Shown here: positions 1 through 6,540 of the stretch, piece by piece | Numbering within the stretch: position 1 is the first letter of the stretch | How the letters are laid out: each line of letters begins with the position of its first letter | NCBI GenBank assembly: GCA_019322855.1 | Contig: JAHWIA010000022.1 | Coordinates: forward strand, 1-10,774 | Reading direction: 5' to 3' | From: Candidatus Woesearchaeota archaeon | Lineage (GTDB): Archaea; Nanobdellota; Nanobdellia; Woesearchaeales; WJKV01 | DNA: 10,774 bases | Translations under genes and position numbers: made by a program | The notes under the pieces: model-generated | Told to the model about the DNA's origin: nothing | What the model saw: only the letters and a program-made list of their open reading frames with translations | Databases searched by the model: none

Positions 1-23
1 TTTAGATGAAAAGGGTTGATGGA

Positions 24-3000
24 ATGAAATTCGAAAGACTATTGTTTATAGTGGTATTACTGATAATCGCCATATTGATTAGTTCTATGGTTTTTGCACA
101 ATCAACAGATAGTGACGGAGACGGCCTTACAGATTCCCAAGAATTACAGCAGTATTTTACTGATCCGACTAATCCTGATACTGATGGAGACAGGATTAAT
201 GATGGTGCAGAGGTACAAAAAAATAGAAATCCTTTACAGCTTGATCTCAATAATATGTTGACAGGTTTGATGGCAGTTCCTACTATTGTGCAACCAGGGG
301 CACAGTCAACTCTTACACTTACACTTACTGATATTGGAGATCCTTCTCTTACAAGCAACTATATACCAAATATCGCTGTAAATTTTGTGCTTTCCAATCC
401 TAGCTTTGGAAGTTTGTCCACAACAACAGGAACAACGACCAATATGGGAACTGCTTCTACAACATTCACAGCACCTAATAGTACAGGTTCTGTCACTATA
501 AGCGCACACGCAACTAACTTGAACAATCAATTGTTAGGAAGTGTTCTTGTCACTGTTTCCACGTCGACAGGAGTAATTACAACGCCTGGAGTAGGCACTG
601 GAGTCATAACCACGCCTGCGCTAACAACAAATCCTAGAGCTTATTGGGTACAGGCAGGAACGTTTGACCAGTCCAAGTGCGGCAATGGCAAGCAGGACCC
701 TGGCGAGGAATGTGATGATGGAAATAATGCAAGAGGAGATGGCTGTGATCCTTATTGTAGATTGGAATGTGGTAATGGGGTTAAAGATGCTGGAGAAGAA
801 TGCGGAGATCCAGGAACAAGAGGTTGTCCTCCTACTATGGAATGTGACAGTTACAAATGCAAGTGCATACCTAAACCTCCAGAGCCAGGAACAGGAAGAT
901 GCTGTGATGGTATGTTGACTCCGCCAGAAGAATGCGAACACGGAGCAGGCACCATGTCTATTCCGCCATGCCTTCCTTTCTTTGATGCTGCAACCTGGAG
1001 CAGGATAGAATGTCCTCGGCAGACGTGCAAGTGTTCAAACAGGCAAGATCCGCCACAGCCATTCAGTGCATATTGCGGAGACGGATACATACAAATGGGT
1101 TTAAATGAAGAGTGCGATGATGGCAATAAGATTAGCGGGGACGGATGCGGTTATCCTAGCTGTCAGATAGAATATTGCGGAGACGGTATCCTGCAATTGG
1201 GATGGAGGATTGCAGTTCCGCACACACCGCCATATATTTTCTGGAACATGTCAGAGCAATGCGAACCGCCAGGAGCGCCTGGTTGCGATATGTTCTGCCA
1301 GTTGAATGGAACTAACATGACGAATCAGACTAACAGAACACCTACTCCACCACCAACACCGCCGCCACCGCCAGTAAACAATACTTGTCCTAATATGACA
1401 GGCGTGCAGATAAGCGATCCTGCTTTTGTTTCTACTAACATAAGTGCGAATGCTTCTGGCTTTAATGATCCTGACGGAGATAATGCAAGTTTCAATTATG
1501 TGTGGTATAGAAATGGAGTTATGGTTGAAAATTATACTATCCAAAGTCCAATAGGTTACTATCATGGAAGTCAGACAAGGGGTGATATCATAACTGTAGT
1601 TGTACAACCGTATGACGGCTATTGTTACGGTAATTTTGTGACAGACAGTGTGGTGATAGGAAATCAGCCTCCTAAAGTTCAATTATTTAATGACGGCCCG
1701 AAATGGTGTGGCAGTGATTTCACACTAACTGCGAATGGAACAGATGAAGATGGAGACACATTGTATTATTTCTTTAATTTCGGCGATACTTTCACAGGCT
1801 CTCCTCCTCCGCCACCGCCAGTTCCTGTTAATATAACAGTACCTACGCCTCCGCCGATACATTGCGTGAATAATGTTTGGGATGTTAATGAGTCTGATAT
1901 TGATTGTGGAGGAGATTGTTATACTTGCCCTCCATTGCCTAACTGTCCAACTTGCAATTCTTGCTGGGACAATAATGATTGTACATCAGGCACGTGCATA
2001 ATGACAAATGCCTTGCCATTGCCTGCGACAGATCCTGTAACTAATATAACTTACAACACGACAGCGCAGATAAGACAGCTTGGAGGACAGAGCTGGATAA
2101 TTCCATACCAAGGACAGTGCGCGCCAATACTTCCGCCGCCACCGCCACCTCCAGGAAACGTTACTAATCTCTTACCGCCTGCGCCTGTAGGAGGAAACTA
2201 TGATAATCTTTATCTGACAATAGGTAATCAAACTTATCTTCTGCCATTGCCGCCGCCGTTGTTGGTAAACGGATCTTCTGGAAACGTGACAAATGTAACG
2301 AACACTACAGGAGGAGTAAATGTAACTTGGTCAGGCTATGGAGTGAATGTGACTTACTTAGGCCTTCAGACTGTCACAATAAACATTCCGCCGTTTGGTA
2401 ACATTACTATCACAGTGTATGTCGCAATAATAAACGGACAGACGTATTACTTCCCTCCAACATACCAGCCATACATACCGCCGATGCCGCCAGGAGGAGT
2501 TACTCCTATGAGTACGAATAATGTCATAACGCATAAGTATAATACTACTTTGGATCATACATTCTATACGGCAACTGTCTATGTATTTGACGGCACATCA
2601 TTTAATATGGACACCACTTTGGTAGAGGTATTCTGCAACAATGCCACTTTCGGCTGTGCACCTCCAGAAAATCTTGTCGCGTTCCTTGACGACGATCTTA
2701 GTTCTGTCAACTTGAGCTGGTCTGCGCCTGCAAGTTCGCCATATCCTATATCAAATTACATTATCTGTCCTGTCGGCAGTTTGAACAGCACGACAGATGT
2801 TTCATCAAGTTCTCCTGAATTCATGGCAGCGTGCAACCAATTTGGTCTCACGCTTCCATCAACCCTTACTGAATATAAAGATGTTAATGCGCAGTACTAT
2901 CCTGAAAGATACTATAAGGTGATGTCATTGTGCACAGATCCTGTGCCAGGCGCGCCTTCTGCAAGTGCAATGACCTCTGATACTGTAGGAAAGTATGAAA

Positions 3001-3761
3001 TCCCTGTCTATGCAAGCGACAAGTTCAATGAAGTTAGTCTGCCGCTAGAACCGTATTATAATTCTGTCCATGAAGTCTTCAAAACTATCGGAACAGGAAT
3101 GGGCAGCAATAATGCACAGTACAGTCCGCCTGATTTTGTCTTCTGCGGTGCACAGGACTTTATCGGAAATTATGACGAGATAAGAACATTCAGCATGACA
3201 GACTTCCTGAACTCTATATCCAATGGAGAGACAATACAACAAGCTACGATTGATGCGAGCAAATTATACGATCCAGTAGCAGACTGTAGATTGTATTCTT
3301 ACGCAGATGTTTACGATATGTACACTGCGAGTCTTGGTGAATTGTACGCTGTCAAAGTCACTGCGGACGGCACCTTGATCAATGTAGGAGATTTTGTCAC
3401 TAGCACAGATCTCAACATGGAAGAGACAGATGTTTATTTCAGGGACAATTGGTTCGGTTATCCTTTGACTTATGCCCTGAATACTGTAGCAGCATTGATC
3501 AGCGACGATGAACAGTCAAATCCATTCAATCAAAGTTATACCAAGATAAAACACTTCAATGTGAAAGCCTATGAAGATGCGCTGGCACAGAACATGTCTG
3601 TCACACAGGCAGAAGTTATCGCGAATGAAGATTATGTGCCTAATCTGCCTGCGAACCTGACGCAGGCATTGGCATTACAGCAGTTGATGCCTGGCAAAGG
3701 ATACAGACTAGAGATGGCAGATGCAGATGTGTTGGAAATGAACCATAGAGGTAATAGTTAG
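24..3761 (+). CDS. Giant secreted multidomain surface protein (1245 aa)
   Basis: This is a secreted modular protein of unknown function. Domains in order, numbered from the ATG at 24, are as follows. A signal peptide ends near VFAQ (about residue 26). A thrombospondin-type-3-like Ca-binding stretch follows (about 29-64, DSDGDG and DTDGD motifs). Next is a bacterial Ig-like (Big_1-type) beta domain (84-180). Then come myxococcus-type cysteine repeats with GEECDDGN...GDGC motifs (218-426), a Pro/Thr linker, and an Ig/PKD-like region (452-592). A long Pro-rich, sequon-rich segment with one DCGG repeat spans 593-833, followed by a PKD C-terminal-like half (834-873) and an FnIII-like domain (880-985). 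The C-terminal module runs from VGKYEIP to PGKGYRLEM. There is no C-terminal membrane anchor. An in-frame ATG at 6 would add six residues. I prefer 24 because GGG at 13-15 is well spaced and the signal peptide is then of ordinary length. A TAG at 3-5 may be the end of an upstream operon gene. The next gene starts 1 nt after the stop. Confidence 0.9.
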   Translation: MKFERLLFIVVLLIIAILISSMVFAQSTDSDGDGLTDSQELQQYFTDPTNPDTDGDRINDGAEVQKNRNPLQLDLNNMLTGLMAVPTIVQPGAQSTLTLTLTDIGDPSLTSNYIPNIAVNFVLSNPSFGSLSTTTGTTTNMGTASTTFTAPNSTGSVTISAHATNLNNQLLGSVLVTVSTSTGVITTPGVGTGVITTPALTTNPRAYWVQAGTFDQSKCGNGKQDPGEECDDGNNARGDGCDPYCRLECGNGVKDAGEECGDPGTRGCPPTMECDSYKCKCIPKPPEPGTGRCCDGMLTPPEECEHGAGTMSIPPCLPFFDAATWSRIECPRQTCKCSNRQDPPQPFSAYCGDGYIQMGLNEECDDGNKISGDGCGYPSCQIEYCGDGILQLGWRIAVPHTPPYIFWNMSEQCEPPGAPGCDMFCQLNGTNMTNQTNRTPTPPPTPPPPPVNNTCPNMTGVQISDPAFVSTNISANASGFNDPDGDNASFNYVWYRNGVMVENYTIQSPIGYYHGSQTRGDIITVVVQPYDGYCYGNFVTDSVVIGNQPPKVQLFNDGPKWCGSDFTLTANGTDEDGDTLYYFFNFGDTFTGSPPPPPPVPVNITVPTPPPIHCVNNVWDVNESDIDCGGDCYTCPPLPNCPTCNSCWDNNDCTSGTCIMTNALPLPATDPVTNITYNTTAQIRQLGGQSWIIPYQGQCAPILPPPPPPPGNVTNLLPPAPVGGNYDNLYLTIGNQTYLLPLPPPLLVNGSSGNVTNVTNTTGGVNVTWSGYGVNVTYLGLQTVTINIPPFGNITITVYVAIINGQTYYFPPTYQPYIPPMPPGGVTPMSTNNVITHKYNTTLDHTFYTATVYVFDGTSFNMDTTLVEVFCNNATFGCAPPENLVAFLDDDLSSVNLSWSAPASSPYPISNYIICPVGSLNSTTDVSSSSPEFMAACNQFGLTLPSTLTEYKDVNAQYYPERYYKVMSLCTDPVPGAPSASAMTSDTVGKYEIPVYASDKFNEVSLPLEPYYNSVHEVFKTIGTGMGSNNAQYSPPDFVFCGAQDFIGNYDEIRTFSMTDFLNSISNGETIQQATIDASKLYDPVADCRLYSYADVYDMYTASLGELYAVKVTADGTLINVGDFVTSTDLNMEETDVYFRDNWFGYPLTYALNTVAALISDDEQSNPFNQSYTKIKHFNVKAYEDALAQNMSVTQAEVIANEDYVPNLPANLTQALALQQLMPGKGYRLEMADADVLEMNHRGNS
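1863..1928 (+). repeat. Single DCGG cysteine repeat in the giant protein
   Basis: This 22-residue unit runs from C-V-N-N through DIDCGGDC to YTC. It has the same Cys spacing and length as the last unit of the 383-aa protein's tandem array. Here it sits alone inside the Pro-rich region of the 1245-aa protein. Confidence 0.75.
3748..3752 (+). promoter_or_regulatory. Ribosome binding site GAGGT inside the end of the preceding gene
   Basis: GAGGT lies 10 nt before the ATG at 3763 and inside the last codons of the 1245-aa gene, whose TAG is at 3759-3761. It matches the anti-SD CCUCC of archaeal 16S rRNA. This supports the start at 3763 and suggests that the two genes are translationally coupled. 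Confidence 0.65.
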
Positions 3762-3762
3762 A

Positions 3763-4242
3763 ATGAAAAATAAATTCGTGTTCGGACTTGCGATATTGTT
3801 TTTATTAGTCATGGTTCTGCAGGTAAGTGCGGTTTGTGACACTAAATTTGTAAGATACTATGGTGGATGCGAATTCGACGGAGACATAAAGGTTTATGAT
3901 TCGCAAAACAATCTGATAGTCACAGATTTGTATGGCGCGAACAGCGGCTGTTTCAATAATTATTTCACAATACAAGTTCCAGGAGGAGACGAGGAAGATT
4001 GTATGGTGAAGACCGGAGAAACAATAAGATTTGAATTGAACACTAACGAGCTTGCGAGGACAGAATGGGAAGCACATCCTTCAGTGGTCAACCTCAATCT
4101 TGGAGATGTGGAAGTTCCTCTTGTATCTCCAGAGAAAAAAGGTTATGTCTTGTTCGTCATAACAATTCTAGCCATAATCATAATTTTCATAATATTGTAT
4201 GGTGCATATCATCATTATAAGAAAATTCATGGAAGAAGATAA
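3763..4242 (+). CDS. Small membrane-anchored protein with a four-cysteine extracytoplasmic beta domain (159 aa)
   Basis: Function is unknown. A signal peptide (about 1-23, ending VSA) is followed by an extracytoplasmic domain of about 95 residues. A C-terminal membrane helix (about 127-148) leads to a short basic tail (HHYKKIHGRR), so the protein is type I with its domain outside. The domain has four Cys and the pattern V-Y-D...G...C...I-x-V...C...G-x-x-I-x-F-x-x-N...W...VNLNLG. This resembles small transthyretin-like beta sandwiches common on prokaryotic surface proteins, although I cannot assign a Pfam family. The next gene carries a clear paralogue of the whole N-terminal half, including the signal peptide (both read xFGL near the start). 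The ATG is set by the upstream GAGGT and lies 1 nt after the preceding stop. The 32 nt to the next gene are A-rich with no clear SD. Confidence 0.85.
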   Translation: MKNKFVFGLAILFLLVMVLQVSAVCDTKFVRYYGGCEFDGDIKVYDSQNNLIVTDLYGANSGCFNNYFTIQVPGGDEEDCMVKTGETIRFELNTNELARTEWEAHPSVVNLNLGDVEVPLVSPEKKGYVLFVITILAIIIIFIILYGAYHHYKKIHGRR

Positions 4243-4274
4243 ATTAAGAATTAAGAAACAATAAGAAAAGAAAA

Positions 4275-5426
4275 ATGAAATCAAGGAACAGGTTCGGACT
4301 TGGAATGATTGTTTTCCTAGTCATGTTTTTCGTGCTAGGCATGTCAGTAAGTGCAGTGTGCGAGAAAACAGTTGTTTATTCAGGACTGTGCGGTCCGGAC
4401 GGAAGTCTTGATGTTTATGATATGAACGGAACCTTGCTGAAAGCGTCAGCAGCAGGCAATTTCAGTGGGTGTTATAGAGGTGTTTACAGTATAGAAATTG
4501 GAAGCGGAGGCGCAAGTTGTGTCATAACGCCTCTTCAGTATCTTGATTTCAGGATAAATGATGTGAGCGTCGCTAATCCTCAATGGGACGGCATAGATTA
4601 TACAGTGAACTTGAACATAGGAAGCTGGCAGCCACCATCGCCACCGCCAGATGATGGCGGAGATGGAGGAGGCATAATCTATAGAGGAGGCGGCGGAGGC
4701 GGAGGCGGTAGAGGCAGAAGAGGACAGGCCACTACTATTTTTGCAGAAGATATTGAACGAAACATTACTGCATTGTGTTCCAATGGCATAAGAGATTTCG
4801 GAGAAGACGGCATTGACTGTGGAGGTTACTGCCCTAATGTTTGCCTGACTTGCTTCGACGGCATCATGAACCAGGGCGAGGAAGGTGTTGACTGCGGAGG
4901 TCCGTGTGCAGCAATATGCCCTACTTGCTTTGACGGAATCATGAACCAGGACGAGGAAGGCATTGATTGCGGCGGTCCTTGCGAACCTTGTGTAAAACCT
5001 ATTGTTGAAATACCTAAAGTAGAGAAGCCTTCTGTATTATGGCTTTGGATATTGATATTGATCATTATCGGAGCATTGATCGGCGTATTGGTATATGAAC
5101 TTAGACAGCATAAAGAAATAATGGGCATGTTTTCAAAGAAACCAAAGACACTAGCGCCGCCAAAAGCAGGCGCGCCTAGAAAGCCGATAAGCTTCACTGT
5201 CGCCAAACCTGTTGCAAAAGCGCCGATAACAACGCCTGTAACAAAACAAGAAGTCAACAAACTGATTTCAGACGCTTATGTGAATTTGGACAAGAACAAT
5301 ATGTCAAAGGTCCATCAGTTGATCGATGAGATAAGCAACAAATACAAACAACTTAAACCTGCTGACAAGCCAGAGATTTACAAACGATACATCGATCTTT
5401 ACAAATTAGTAAAAAAGAGGATTTAG
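4275..5426 (+). CDS. Single-pass surface protein: TTR-like domain, Gly-rich hinge, three DCGG cysteine repeats, TM helix, cytoplasmic helical tail (383 aa)
   Basis: Function is unknown. A signal peptide (about 1-27, ending VSA) is followed by a four-Cys beta domain paralogous to that of the 159-aa neighbour (about 28-118). A Pro/Gly-rich hinge follows at 120-154, with a run of eight Gly and then RGRRG. Three tandem 25-residue cysteine repeats begin at residues 168, 193 and 218. Each has the form C-x-(N/D)GI...(G/D)E-x-G-(I/V)-DCGG-x-C-x2-x-C. A membrane helix (about 254-275) leads to a cytoplasmic tail of about 108 residues. The tail starts with a KxP/AP-rich spacer and ends in a predicted all-helical segment (about 322-383, KQEVNKLISDAY...YIDLYKLVKKR). 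The architecture suggests an outside disulfide-rod stalk joined to an inside protein-binding module, which is inference. The stop codon overlaps the SD of the next gene. Confidence 0.9.
   Translation: MKSRNRFGLGMIVFLVMFFVLGMSVSAVCEKTVVYSGLCGPDGSLDVYDMNGTLLKASAAGNFSGCYRGVYSIEIGSGGASCVITPLQYLDFRINDVSVANPQWDGIDYTVNLNIGSWQPPSPPPDDGGDGGGIIYRGGGGGGGGRGRRGQATTIFAEDIERNITALCSNGIRDFGEDGIDCGGYCPNVCLTCFDGIMNQGEEGVDCGGPCAAICPTCFDGIMNQDEEGIDCGGPCEPCVKPIVEIPKVEKPSVLWLWILILIIIGALIGVLVYELRQHKEIMGMFSKKPKTLAPPKAGAPRKPISFTVAKPVAKAPITTPVTKQEVNKLISDAYVNLDKNNMSKVHQLIDEISNKYKQLKPADKPEIYKRYIDLYKLVKKRI
4646..4735 (+). repeat. Gly/Pro-rich low-complexity hinge segment
   Basis: This stretch encodes a Pro/Asp/Gly-rich segment passing into eight consecutive glycines and RGRRG. 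It separates the beta domain from the cysteine repeats of the 383-aa protein and probably acts as a flexible hinge. The dibasic RGRRG site could also be protease-sensitive, which is inference. Confidence 0.7.
4776..4991 (+). repeat. Three tandem 75-nt cysteine-repeat units (C...DCGG...C..C)
   Basis: Units begin at 4776, 4851 and 4926, with an exact 75-nt period. The last unit is cut to 66 nt and ends at the Cys codon 4989-4991. Units 2 and 3 match at 48 of their first 56 nt, with mostly synonymous differences, so they are a recent duplication held under selection. Unit 1 is more diverged. Each unit codes for four Cys. Confidence 0.9.
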
Positions 5427-5430
5427 GTGA
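5426..5430 (+). promoter_or_regulatory. Ribosome binding site GGTGA overlapping the upstream TAG
   Basis: GGTGA begins on the last base of the TAG at 5424-5426 and lies 7 nt before the ATG at 5438. It fixes that start and couples it to termination of the 383-aa gene. Confidence 0.8.
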
Positions 5431-5437
5431 AAAGTAG

Positions 5438-6346
5438 ATGGATGAAATAAGCAAACTAAAGCTTGATCTTTTAAAGGGTTATATCAAAGAACTGAGGCTA
5501 CAGGGCTATAATCCCGCTGAAATAAAGAAATCATTGATAAAGAACGGCGCGCCCAGAAATCTAGTCAATGAAGCATTGAAACAGCTGCCTAAAACCATAA
5601 CTAAACCTAAGATTCCTAAATTATCAAAGATAAAAAAGCCTAAGCGTGAAAAATTAGTCAAACCAATAAAACCGATCAGGCCTGCCAAACCTTCTAAAAT
5701 GGCAAAGCCTGCGAAAGCATTGAGGCTGGAAGAGCAGATAATATCAAAAGCAGAATCTATTGAAGAAAAAAAGCACAAGCCTAAGAGATTCTTCTGGGGC
5801 GGGAAAAAGGTAGAGAAGAAACCAAAGAAACTTCCTAAGCTTAAGAAGCCTAAACCTGCTCCAAAACCTGTATTAAAACCAGTGAAAAAACCTGTGACCA
5901 AACCGGTCAAACCTGCAGTGAGAAAACCTGTAAGATTAACTCCTAAGCATAAACATCATGTGACTTGGTACATCTTGGTCATTGTGATTATTGCCTTGCT
6001 AGGTCTTTTATATTTCTTTATGATGCCGACAAATTGCGGTGATGACAGTGCTTGTTTCATTGAGCTGGCGAATAGCTGCGATAATGCTGTCTTGGTCAAG
6101 ACTATTGAGACTGCAAATTACAAGTTCAGCACTAAAAATTGTGTTCTTGAAAAGGAGATAAAAAGTTTCACAGCAGAAGAACCAGATGCAGTAAAGAGAT
6201 TGTTTACAGGCCTGAGCATGGAATGTCCTTATGAAGAAGGGAAATTTGACGTAAATCTCATAAATAGCCTGACGGGCGGGATGGACAAGTGTTCTGGCAA
6301 GCTGAAGGATACTGTTCTTGAGGTGAGAAGAACAGGCAGAACATGA
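5438..6346 (+). CDS. Bitopic membrane protein with a long Lys/Pro-rich cytoplasmic spacer and a cysteine-rich outer domain (302 aa)
   Basis: Function is unknown. Residues 1-50 form a small helical domain (KGYIKELRLQGYNPAEIKKSL...LVNEALKQL) with the look of a compact three-helix protein-interaction module. Residues 51-172 are a very basic spacer of repeated KPxKP/KKP units, interrupted by an acidic helix (about 103-112). A membrane helix (about 176-196, WYILVIVIIALLGLLYFF) follows. The C-terminal 105 residues carry six Cys (CGDDSAC at the start, MEC and KCSG later). With no signal peptide and the basic spacer before the helix, the N-terminus should be inside and the Cys domain outside, where three disulfides are possible. 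The Lys/Pro spacer resembles the shorter one in the cytoplasmic tail of the 383-aa neighbour. It could bind an acidic partner, nucleic acid or the membrane surface; none of these is shown. The stop overlaps the next start (ATGA). Confidence 0.85.
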   Translation: MDEISKLKLDLLKGYIKELRLQGYNPAEIKKSLIKNGAPRNLVNEALKQLPKTITKPKIPKLSKIKKPKREKLVKPIKPIRPAKPSKMAKPAKALRLEEQIISKAESIEEKKHKPKRFFWGGKKVEKKPKKLPKLKKPKPAPKPVLKPVKKPVTKPVKPAVRKPVRLTPKHKHHVTWYILVIVIIALLGLLYFFMMPTNCGDDSACFIELANSCDNAVLVKTIETANYKFSTKNCVLEKEIKSFTAEEPDAVKRLFTGLSMECPYEEGKFDVNLINSLTGGMDKCSGKLKDTVLEVRRTGRT

Positions 6347-6540
6347 AAAAAACCGTAATAATAATATTCATTATAATTGTTCTTTTTGCTTCTGTACATT
6401 TTGCATTATTTCTTGACGATGTAGATGACTTGACGAGCGCAACTACCATTGATAGCAATGAACTGGTTTGTGAACAAGAAAATAGCAATAAAGTGAAGGA
6501 ACAAAATAAAACAGAAGAAGATTTCTATGACTATCTTTAG
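6343..6540 (+). CDS. Small single-helix membrane or secreted peptide (65 aa)
   Basis: Not recognised. An N-terminal hydrophobic helix (about 4-24, Ile/Phe-rich after MKK) serves as signal peptide or anchor. It is followed by about 40 hydrophilic, acidic residues with one Cys and Asn/Lys/Glu-rich sequence. The ATG overlaps the TGA of the 302-aa gene (ATGA, 6343-6346), which strongly suggests translational coupling. A GAGGTGA at 6320-6326 is 16 nt away and rather far to serve as an SD. It is the last gene of the + strand run. Its TAG (6538-6540) directly abuts the stop of the convergent gene, and no + strand T tract follows. The single Cys could form a mixed disulfide or dimer. Confidence 0.72.
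   Translation: MKKTVIIIFIIIVLFASVHFALFLDDVDDLTSATTIDSNELVCEQENSNKVKEQNKTEEDFYDYL
6501..6516 (-). terminator. T-rich transcription terminator of the 597-aa gene, inside the convergent 65-aa gene
   Basis: On the - strand, 25-40 nt past the TAA, the sequence reads TTCTGTTTTATTTTGT. The first 14 nt (TTCTGTTTTATTTT) are identical to the sequence just after the stop of the other - strand gene (8406-8419). T-rich tracts without a hairpin are typical archaeal terminators. Confidence 0.45.

Noticed and set aside
1251..1682. 143-codon - strand frame opposite the giant protein
   Set aside because: Trp/Arg-rich sequence is produced by reading Pro codons (CCG/CCA) backwards. There are no start signals.
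4826..5260. 144-codon - strand frame opposite the 383-aa gene
   Set aside because: It is a shadow of the cysteine-repeat and Ala/Pro-rich coding sequence. The + strand frame is supported by signal peptide, repeats and TM helix.
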